The notes below the pieces were generated by a model. That model saw only the letters and a program-made list of their open reading frames with translations, did not search any database and was not told where the DNA came from. This document shows positions 31,467 to 38,051 of a DNA stretch of 64,000 nt, in pieces. Source of the stretch: Streptomyces neyagawaensis (GTDB taxonomy: Bacteria; Actinomycetota; Actinomycetes; Streptomycetales; Streptomycetaceae); the NCBI RefSeq assembly GCF_023516595.1, contig NZ_JAMGBG010000041.1, positions 1-64,000 on the forward strand, written 5' to 3'. The first letter of the stretch is position 1; the number at the start of each line of letters is the position of its first letter. Position numbers and translations under genes: made by a program.

Positions 31467-33179
31467 TTACGGGGCGTCGATCAGGTGGTGCGGGGGCACC
31501 TTCACCGTGCGGGCGCCGGGCTTGCCGCCGAGGACCACCTTGCGGAGGGCGACGTTGTTCTTGGTGTCGCTCTCCTTGAGACGGTTCTCCGGGTTGGCGA
31601 TGACCTTGATGTAGTACGTGCCGTTCGGCAGGTCGGTGATGTCGAACGACTGGCCGGGACGCTCCTGGGTGTAGGTGTCGCCGGAGCCGACGTCGAGGAC
31701 CTCACGCACGGAGATGGCCTCCTGCGAACCGCACGCGGAGCCCAGGTCGGTGTTCTCCGGGTGCCAGTTGGCGCCCTTCACCGTGTAGTCGATGGCGTCG
31801 GTGTTGGCCAGGCAGAACGCCTCCTTGCCGGAGCGCACCTCCTTCGTCTGGTCCGCGCTGAGCAGGCGGTAGCTGGCGAAGTCGGTGAAGTGCCAGTGCT
31901 CGTGGCCCTCACGCGGGTCCCACTCCATGGTGCCGGCGGGGGAGTAGCCGACCTGCTTGCCCTTGGTGTCGTAGAAGTACTGGTACGAGTCCATCAGGTC
32001 GGCACCCGGCTTGCGGAAGCCGTCCACGACGAGGGGCGCGGGGCCCGCGTTCCACACGTTGGCGCTGAAGGCGAGGTAGTCCTTGCCGGGGACGTCGCCG
32101 TCCTCACCGTCGGTGATGGCGATGCCCCAGGCCGGCAGCGAACGCAGGTCGGGCTTGGGCACGTTGGCCGGGGCGCCGGCCTTGCCGGTGGGCCGCTTCG
32201 CGGCCGGCTTCAGCGCGGGCGCGATGCGCGAGCCGTCGGTGTGGCCGGGGCCGTCACCCAGGTGCTTGGCCAGGCCGCGGTCCTCCAGCGCGTGGGGGAG
32301 GGCGGGCGGCATCGGGACGTCCTCGCCGCGCGGGCCGAAGCCGTGCAGCGGCGGCTGGGACGGGTCGACGGGGGCGGCGTCGTGACCACCGTGGCCGCCG
32401 TGACCGCCGTGACCGGCGGCGTGGTGGGAGGAGGACTTGGCGCCCACACCGACGCCGCCCTCACCGCCCTCGTCGTACTGCACCACCGTCACCTTGACGG
32501 TGGGACGGTCGTTCGACATGCCGAAGAGTTCGCGGTACTTCTTCGCGACGCCCACTTCCGCGGTGTACTCACCCGCGGGGATGTCCACCGTGTCGTCGTA
32601 GCGGTACTGGGTGGTGTTGACCGCCCAGCCCTTCTCCACACCCCACACCGAGCCCAGCGTCCACGGGTTCCGCGAGCAGCTCTGCGGGTAGTGCGAGGTC
32701 GACGGGGCGTCCGGGCGGATACGGCCGGAGGCGTTGTTCGGGCAGAAGTCGCTGGCCGTCTTGAGCACCTGCTGACCCGCGGCGTTCTTGAGCGAGATCT
32801 CCAGGAAGCCGGGCAGCCCGCCGTGATCGGTGATCAGACCCTTGGGCAGGGTCCGCGTCGTGGTCTTCTTGCCGTCGCGGAGGATCTGCTGGGCGACGAT
32901 GGGGTCCTTGTAGGACTTCCGCGTCACCTTGAACTCCAGGGGCGCGCCGTCGACCGTGACGTACGTCCCCAGCTCCAGGATGGTGCCGCCCTCCGGGTAC
33001 CGGTAGGTCGTCACGGACTTCGAGGCGGCGATCAGCTTGAGCTTCGGGGTGCCGGCCTTGGCCGCGGGCGCCGCGCCCGCGCCGGGGGCGGCCCCCGCCA
33101 CGGTGGCGACTACGGCGAGCGTGGCCAGGGCGGCGAGCCCGGGACGCCTCAGACGGCTGCGGTGTTCTTGACTGGTCAT
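31467..33179 (-). CDS. Secreted lysyl oxidase-like copper protein
   Basis: A 570-residue exported protein. A signal peptide covers residues 1-40 (LAALATLAVVATVAGAAPGAGA). The C-terminal third matches the lysyl oxidase family: GTMEWDPREGHEHWHFTDF holds the clustered His residues that bind copper, followed by KEAFCLANTD and a closing DLPNGTYYIKVIANPENRLKE-like phrase. Family enzymes oxidise amine side chains of proteins to aldehydes. The middle has a His/Gly loop (SSSHHAAGHGGHGGHGGHD) that could bind metal. Start is ATG at 33179, with GAGGAA upstream; the frame stays open to 33578 through tandem repeats but their 22-bp period argues they are not coding. Extracellular place and copper use are well supported; the substrate is unknown. 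Confidence 0.85.
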   Translation of the reverse strand: MTSQEHRSRLRRPGLAALATLAVVATVAGAAPGAGAAPAAKAGTPKLKLIAASKSVTTYRYPEGGTILELGTYVTVDGAPLEFKVTRKSYKDPIVAQQILRDGKKTTTRTLPKGLITDHGGLPGFLEISLKNAAGQQVLKTASDFCPNNASGRIRPDAPSTSHYPQSCSRNPWTLGSVWGVEKGWAVNTTQYRYDDTVDIPAGEYTAEVGVAKKYRELFGMSNDRPTVKVTVVQYDEGGEGGVGVGAKSSSHHAAGHGGHGGHGGHDAAPVDPSQPPLHGFGPRGEDVPMPPALPHALEDRGLAKHLGDGPGHTDGSRIAPALKPAAKRPTGKAGAPANVPKPDLRSLPAWGIAITDGEDGDVPGKDYLAFSANVWNAGPAPLVVDGFRKPGADLMDSYQYFYDTKGKQVGYSPAGTMEWDPREGHEHWHFTDFASYRLLSADQTKEVRSGKEAFCLANTDAIDYTVKGANWHPENTDLGSACGSQEAISVREVLDVGSGDTYTQERPGQSFDITDLPNGTYYIKVIANPENRLKESDTKNNVALRKVVLGGKPGARTVKVPPHHLIDAP

Positions 33180-33381
33180 CGGTTCCTCGTCTGCGAGTGC
33201 CATGGTCAGTGGCATCGGACTGGACAACCCACGGACGACCGGCCGCCGATGGTGCTGACGCTCCCCCGAACGCCCTCGGCGCCCACCGGTCTGTGAGCAC
33301 CCTGTGAGACAGGTGAAAGCCGTGCGGGGGTTGCCTGTTGAAGAGGAAATCAAGAAAAGAGAGTCCGGAGACGCCCGCCGA

Positions 33382-33514
33382 GCGGGAGGGTGACGCCCGG
33401 ACACGCGGGCCGGGACGGCCGGACATGCGGACCGTGACGCCTGAACTCGCGGACCGTAACGGCCGACAAGGCGGACCGTGACGCGCGAAAACGCGGACGG
33501 TGACGCCCAAACAC
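33382..33514. repeat. Six tandem 22-bp repeats upstream of the lysyl oxidase gene
   Basis: Units start at 33382 (23 bp), 33405, 33427, 33449, 33471 and 33493 (22 bp each). Each begins GCGGRCCGT or a close variant, continues GACG, and ends in a more A-rich part such as GAAAAC or CAAACAC; a partial seventh follows. A 22-bp unit is two helical turns, so equal faces of each copy lie on one side of the DNA, as in cooperative operators. The period is not a multiple of 3, so the array is unlikely to be coding. It lies in the 518-bp spacer between divergent genes at 33179 and 33698. Nothing else was recognised in that spacer. Confidence 0.85.
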
Positions 33515-33697
33515 CGGGCCGTACACCGGTGCGAAGTCCCCGGAGAATCCCCGCAGGAGCATCACACAGTGTGCACACAGCTCTGAGAATGCCTCGTTAG
33601 CGTTGCTGATCCTCGATCCGCTCGATCCCACGTGCGAACGACGTGACCGGGCCGCTGGCCCGTCGGGTCGACGGCATGCCGACACAGGAAGACCTCC

Positions 33698-34717
33698 ATG
33701 GACTACTGCTCCTCATGTCGCCGACATCTCAACGGCGCCCTCGTCTGCCCCGGCTGCGGCGCGTACGCGCCGGACATAGCCCCCTCGGCGCCCGGTACGA
33801 CGACCGCCATGGCCGTCGCACCGACGGTGCCGTCGGCGACCTGGGAGTACGCGGCGTCGGGCACCGAGGAGACCTGGCACGACGGCGGACGGCCGGAGCT
33901 GGAGCTGGAGCCCGCGGCGGGACCCTCGACGGAGCTGGTCCCGGCCGGTGTCGCACGCGCCGAGAGTGCCGATGACATCGAGGACGTCCACGGTGTCGAG
34001 GATGTGCAGGGCGTGCCGGTCACGCCGCGGGGGCGGGCGGCACGGCGGCGGCAGATGGCCCGCTGGAAGAAGAACCAGCGCCGGGCCGTGGTCGCGACCG
34101 CGGTGGCGCTGGTCGGCGGCGGTCTGACCGTGATGGGCATGGACCGGCAGTCCACCGACCGGACGCAGGCGGCCACCGCCCCGGACGCCGAGGGCCTGGG
34201 CGCCGTCGAGGAACAGGGTTCGCAGAGCGGCCAGACCCCGGACACGCGCCCCGACGAGACCCGGCGCTCCCCGGACACTTCGCGGGGCCACGCACGAGGC
34301 GGCTCCTCGTACGACGGGACCGGCGCGCAGCAGCGGAACACCGGCGGCGACACGGGCAACGGCAGCTCACCGCGCACGGCCACGGCGCCCCCGTCGGGCC
34401 AGCGGGCGCAGACGGGCTCCTCGTCGCACGGCGGGTCGAGCGCGGACGGCTCCACCGACACCCCGGCGGGCGGGGCGACCACGCCCCCGGCCACCGACGA
34501 CTCCACGGGTTCCGGCGCCGGTTCGGGCGCGGACACGGGAACGGGCGCGGGCTCCGGATCAGGTTCGGGGAACGGCTCCGGTACGGAGACGGGGACCGGC
34601 TCGGACGCGGGCACGGGCACGGGTACGGGCTCGTCCGGCGGTTCGGGCTCCTCGGACTCGGACGCGACCTCACCGTCGGGCCTGTGCCTGCTCGGCGGAA
34701 TCGTGTGCGTCAGCTGA
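33698..34717 (+). CDS. SCO2400-like zinc-ribbon membrane protein
   Basis: A 339-residue protein. The first 25 residues form a zinc ribbon (CSSCRRHLNGALVCPGCG). An acidic stretch and an Arg/Lys-rich patch (RGRAARRRQMARWKKNQRR) lead to one hydrophobic segment (AVVATAVALVGGGLTVMGM, about 130-150). The remaining 190 residues are Ser/Gly/Thr repeats ending CLLGGIVCVS, likely exposed outside with a disulfide. This layout fits the SCO2400-type family of Streptomyces; its role is not known. The ribosome site is AGGAAG before ATG at 33698. The zinc ribbon should face the cytoplasm. Confidence 0.78.
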   Translation: MDYCSSCRRHLNGALVCPGCGAYAPDIAPSAPGTTTAMAVAPTVPSATWEYAASGTEETWHDGGRPELELEPAAGPSTELVPAGVARAESADDIEDVHGVEDVQGVPVTPRGRAARRRQMARWKKNQRRAVVATAVALVGGGLTVMGMDRQSTDRTQAATAPDAEGLGAVEEQGSQSGQTPDTRPDETRRSPDTSRGHARGGSSYDGTGAQQRNTGGDTGNGSSPRTATAPPSGQRAQTGSSSHGGSSADGSTDTPAGGATTPPATDDSTGSGAGSGADTGTGAGSGSGSGNGSGTETGTGSDAGTGTGTGSSGGSGSSDSDATSPSGLCLLGGIVCVS

Positions 34718-34739
34718 CAGCACCCTTGTGACTCGGCAG

Positions 34740-34778
34740 ACCGGCGGCCGGCCCTCGCACCGAGGACCGGCCGCCGGT
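34740..34778 (+). terminator. Hairpin after the zinc-ribbon protein gene
   Basis: Arms of 17 bases (34740-34756 and 34762-34778) pair with one mismatch around a 5-nt loop. They lie just after the stop of the SCO2400-like gene and before the stop of the convergent MarR gene. Confidence 0.65.
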
Positions 34779-34887
34779 GTGTCCGTAGGTCCGCCAGCAG
34801 GTCCGTGCGTCGGCCCGTCCTCGGGACCGCAGTCGTCGGGACCGCAGCGGCCGTAGCCTTCGGGGCCCCGGCCGGCCGACGACGGCG

Positions 34888-35364
34888 TCAGCGGTCGCCG
34901 GCCATCGGGCGTGGCCAGGAACGTCCGCTGACGCGTTCGACGTCGGTGTTGAACTGCCGCAGGTCGGCGATGAATCGCTCGCGCCGCTCGGCGGGCCAGT
35001 CGGCGATGACCCCGCTGATGCCGTCGACGAACACCTCGCGCTGCTCGGCGAGGCGCGCCAGCCCCTCGTCGGTGATCCGGAACTTGCGGGCCACTCCCCC
35101 GTCGGGGTCGAGGGTCCGCTCCACCAGACCGTCGCGCAGCAGGGCCGAGGTCTGCCGGGTGAACGTGGACGGGGCGAAGCCGAACGCGTCCACGAAGTCC
35201 GGGATGGACATGGGCCCCTGGGCCTCCAGTCTGCTGAGCAGGACGTAGGCGCTGCGGTCCAGGGCACCGCCGCCGCGGACGCCTCGGGGTGTCGACGTCT
35301 CGCGGTTGCGCGTGAGGATCAGCAGCTCCCGCTCGATGCGCTCCCCCGCCTCACGGGCATCCAC
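34888..35364 (-). CDS. MarR family transcriptional regulator
   Basis: A 158-residue winged-helix regulator. Characteristic parts are the dimer helix at the N-terminus (AGERIERELLIL), DRSAYVLLSRLEAQGPMS, the recognition region FAPSTFTRQTSALLRDGLVER and the wing DPDGGVARKFRITDEG. MarR proteins usually repress a neighbouring gene until a phenolic or oxidant ligand binds. It diverges from the P450-ferredoxin pair, with a perfect inverted repeat between them, which suggests it represses both. ATG start at 35364. Confidence 0.87.
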   Translation of the reverse strand: MDAREAGERIERELLILTRNRETSTPRGVRGGGALDRSAYVLLSRLEAQGPMSIPDFVDAFGFAPSTFTRQTSALLRDGLVERTLDPDGGVARKFRITDEGLARLAEQREVFVDGISGVIADWPAERRERFIADLRQFNTDVERVSGRSWPRPMAGDR

Positions 35365-35435
35365 ACCGGTCTCCTTCTGCCTGCCTGGCCTCCATGGCCC
35401 CTCACCCTACGTCGAAATTGCGCCATGCAGAGTGA

Positions 35436-35466
35436 GTGCATGATGCACCATTGATGCATCATGCAC
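35436..35466. promoter_or_regulatory. Inverted repeat between MarR and P450 genes
   Basis: GTGCATGATGCA and TGCATCATGCAC form perfect 12-bp arms around a 7-nt spacer. The site is 57 bp before the P450 start and 72 bp before the MarR start. Its length and place match MarR operators. Its ATGCA core is also reminiscent of an ARG box, but no arginine gene is adjacent. Confidence 0.6.
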
Positions 35467-35522
35467 AGCGCGAGTAGCGTGCGTTGCGATCTCCACTCCG
35501 CCCCACACGAGGAGACGTCGCG

Positions 35523-36818
35523 ATGAGCAAGGTCGAGACGGGCGAGAACGCCCACCGGGACGACGAACGCACAGGGCACGACGCGCAAGGGCCGCACGGG
35601 GAGGTCGTACGGCTGCCGATGGTGAGCCCGGGGCCGCTGGAGCCGCCCGGCGCGTGGGAGCGGCTGCGGGAGCGGTGCCCGGTGGCGACGGTCGAGTTGC
35701 CGAGCGGTGACCGGGCGACGTTCCTGAGCCGGTACGCCGATGTGCGGGCGATGCTGTCCGACCCCCGGTTCGCGCGGCCGGCCGCCGGGGACGACAGCGC
35801 GCGGCTCTCGGCCGACGGGGCGGGCGGTGTCGCGGCCGACGCCGACCCGGAGTACGAGCTGGCCATCCCGGAGAACGGCGCACCCCATCAGCGCTGGCGG
35901 CGCCAGGTGGGCCGGTACTTCACCGCGAAGCGGATGGCCGCGCTGCGCCCCGGGATGACGAGGGTCGCCGAGTCGCTTCTGGACGAGATGGTGGAGCGGG
36001 GACAGCCCGCCGACCTGAAGGCGGCACTGGGGTTCCCGCTGCCCGTGTACGTCATCTGCGAACTGCTCGGCGCTCCGGCCGAGGAGCGGGACCGCTTCTC
36101 GCACTGGTCGGACGCGTTCCTGAACGTCAGCCGTTTCACGCAGGAGGAGACACGGGCGGCGTTCGGCGAGTTCGCCGCGTACATGCGTGACCTGGTCGCC
36201 GCCAAGCGGGCCGAGCCGGGCGAGGACCTGCTCAGCATGCTGATCGTGGAGGGCGCGGCCCTGCCGGAGGAGGAGCGGCTGACGGACGCCGAACTGCTCG
36301 CCACCGGCATGGGGTTGCTGGTCGCGGGCCACGAGACCACGGCGAACATGATCGGCAAGATGGTGGCGCTGCTGCTGTCGGACCGCGACCGCTGGGAGCG
36401 GCTGCTCCGGGACCCGTCGCTGATCCGTACGGCGGTGGAGGAGGTGCTGCGCTTCGACGCGAACCTGGGTGGCTTCGGCATCCGGCGGTATCTGAGCGAG
36501 GACCTCGACCTCGACGGGAAGGTGCTGCCGCGCGGCACCACCGTGTGCTGCGGGATGTCCTCCGCCAACCGTGACGAACGGGTCTTCACCGACGCCGACG
36601 AGATGGACCTCGCCCGCAGCCCCAACCCGCACCTCACCTTCGGGGCGGGGCCGCATTCCTGCCTGGGCCAGGCGCTCGCCCGCACCGAGCTGCACGTGGT
36701 CCTGGAGGTCCTGCTGCGCAGGCTCCCCACACTCGAACTGGCGGTACCCACAGGGGAGTTGCGCAAGGTGGAGGGCCTGCTGGTGGGCGGTCTCCGCGAA
36801 GTCCCGGTCCGCTGGTGA
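35523..36818 (+). CDS. Cytochrome P450
   Basis: A 431-residue soluble bacterial P450 monooxygenase. Seen: the I-helix oxygen-binding motif LLVAGHETTANM, the ExxR-type helix in TAVEEVLRF, and the haem loop FGAGPHSCLG with ligand C380. The start is ATG at 35523 after GAGGAGA; an upstream in-frame start at 35484 lacks such a site and runs into the operator. It is followed 37 bp later by a ferredoxin gene, its likely electron donor. The divergent MarR regulator may control the pair. Substrate unknown; detoxification or natural-product tailoring are both possible. No biosynthetic genes adjoin. Confidence 0.92.
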   Translation: MSKVETGENAHRDDERTGHDAQGPHGEVVRLPMVSPGPLEPPGAWERLRERCPVATVELPSGDRATFLSRYADVRAMLSDPRFARPAAGDDSARLSADGAGGVAADADPEYELAIPENGAPHQRWRRQVGRYFTAKRMAALRPGMTRVAESLLDEMVERGQPADLKAALGFPLPVYVICELLGAPAEERDRFSHWSDAFLNVSRFTQEETRAAFGEFAAYMRDLVAAKRAEPGEDLLSMLIVEGAALPEEERLTDAELLATGMGLLVAGHETTANMIGKMVALLLSDRDRWERLLRDPSLIRTAVEEVLRFDANLGGFGIRRYLSEDLDLDGKVLPRGTTVCCGMSSANRDERVFTDADEMDLARSPNPHLTFGAGPHSCLGQALARTELHVVLEVLLRRLPTLELAVPTGELRKVEGLLVGGLREVPVRW

Positions 36819-36855
36819 GCCCGCGCACGCACGCCCAGGCGAGGAGGCGACACCC

Positions 36856-37065
36856 TTGAAGGTCCACATCGACGAAACCAGGTGCTGCGGCGCCGGCCAG
36901 TGCGTCCTGCTCGCCCCCGAGGTCTTCGACCAGCGCGACGAGGACGGCATCGTCGTACTCCTCACCCCGGAACCGGCCCCGCCCCACCACCCGGCCGTCC
37001 GGGAGGCGGCGGCGGTCTGCCCGACCTCGGCGATCACAGTGGACGAGGACGGGGGCGGCGCCTGA
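36856..37065 (+). CDS. [3Fe-4S] ferredoxin for the adjacent P450
   Basis: A 69-residue electron carrier. Cluster ligands are C10 and C16 in RCCGAGQC and C55 in CPTSAI; the middle position that would supply a fourth ligand is not Cys, so a [3Fe-4S] cluster is expected, as in other Streptomyces P450 partners. The start is TTG at 36856, six bases after GAGGAGGCGA; no ATG or GTG fits. It is in tandem with the P450 gene, so they are almost certainly one operon. A separate ferredoxin reductase is not in the window. Confidence 0.88.
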   Translation: MKVHIDETRCCGAGQCVLLAPEVFDQRDEDGIVVLLTPEPAPPHHPAVREAAAVCPTSAITVDEDGGGA

Positions 37066-37069
37066 CGGG

Positions 37070-37879
37070 CTACGCCTTGGGCGCCCGATGAGGCCCCAGT
37101 TCCTCCAGTACGGCACCGAGTTGGGCGGCCGTGAGGGCCTCCCCCGGCAGGCCGGGGGCCGCAGCCACCGGGGCGCCCGGAGAAGCGGACGACGGCGGTG
37201 AGGCGGACGACGGCGAGGCGGCGGACGACGGCGAGGCGGCGGACGACGGCGAGGCAGGCGACGGCGGTGAAGCGGGAGTGGGCGGGGCGGTCGGGGGCGG
37301 CCGGAGGCTGTCGAGGAACAGGGCCAGGGGGCGCTGCCAGGCATCGGCGCCGGTCACCGCCGTGAGCGCGGGGACGGCGCGGCCGAGGACGGCGAGCCCG
37401 AAGAGGACGTCCTCGACGGTCACGTCGCCCCGGACGGCGCCCTCGGCGCGGCCGCGCGCCAGCAGCACCTCCATCGTCTCCCGGTTGTGGGCGTGCACGG
37501 CGTCCAGCACCTCGACGCCCTCGACCCGCGTGGTCATGAGGTCGTTGGTGCCCCGGTCGGCGGCCAGCGTCGCGAACACCGCCCGCAGATAGGTGTGCAG
37601 CCCCTGCCAGGCGTCCCCGGCCGCCCGCGCCCGCTCACCGGCGTCCATCGTGCCGGTGAGCCGGTCCCGGAAGACGGCGTCGACGAGCGCGGCCCGGGTG
37701 GGGAAGTGCCGGTACAGCGTCGCGTTGCCCACCCCGGCCCGCCGCGCGATCACATCCCACGGCGCGTCCAGCCCCCACTCGGCGTACACCTCACGGGCCG
37801 CCGCGACGAGCAACTCCCGGTTCCGCCGGGCATCGCGCCGCCGCCCCGCAGTCCCGTCCCCCACACCGCCGCCGCCCAT
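37070..37879 (-). CDS. TetR family transcriptional regulator
   Basis: A 269-residue regulator. The N-terminal helix-turn-helix reads RRNRELLVAAAREVYAEWGL then VIARRAGVGNATLYRHFPTR. The ligand domain carries LMTTRVEGVEVLDAVHAHN. The tail (about 210-250) is built from Pro/Ser/Ala repeats such as ASPSSAASPSSAASPSS, encoded by an 18-bp repeat and unusual for the family. ATG at 37879 follows GGAGGG; an ATG at 37921 is less likely. The gene is convergent with the ferredoxin, ending 4 bp from it. Target unknown; the P450 pair is possible but the MarR gene is the better candidate. Confidence 0.83.
   Translation of the reverse strand: MGGGGVGDGTAGRRRDARRNRELLVAAAREVYAEWGLDAPWDVIARRAGVGNATLYRHFPTRAALVDAVFRDRLTGTMDAGERARAAGDAWQGLHTYLRAVFATLAADRGTNDLMTTRVEGVEVLDAVHAHNRETMEVLLARGRAEGAVRGDVTVEDVLFGLAVLGRAVPALTAVTGADAWQRPLALFLDSLRPPPTAPPTPASPPSPASPSSAASPSSAASPSSASPPSSASPGAPVAAAPGLPGEALTAAQLGAVLEELGPHRAPKA
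37186..37272. repeat. 18-bp coding repeats in the TetR tail
   Basis: About three and a half copies of GACGACGGCGAGGCGGCG and variants. The unit is a multiple of 3, so it encodes a repeated Ser/Ala/Pro hexapeptide in the TetR gene on the minus strand. Confidence 0.75.
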
Positions 37880-38051
37880 CACACCCTCCGCCCACCCGAC
37901 CGACCCGACTGGCCCGAGCAACCCGGCCGGCCGACCTGACGGACCCGACCGGGGACCACTCCCCGGCGCCGCCGCGCGCGATGCTACCTCCGCCGGGGCG
38001 ACGGCCCCGTTCCCGTGGGGCCGCGCGGCGGCCCGGTCGCCCGGGTGGGGC

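Noticed and set aside
33382..33514. CRISPR array
   Set aside because: The units are directly adjacent with no spacers, degenerate, and there are no cas genes in the window.
33180..33578. N-terminal extension of the lysyl oxidase frame
   Set aside because: The frame is open to 33578 but passes through the 22-bp repeats, whose period would give a different peptide in each unit. A normal signal peptide with ribosome site starts at 33179.
35523..37065. P450 and ferredoxin as tailoring enzymes for the PKS-NRPS product
   Set aside because: They are over 16 kb away behind unrelated genes, with their own regulator.
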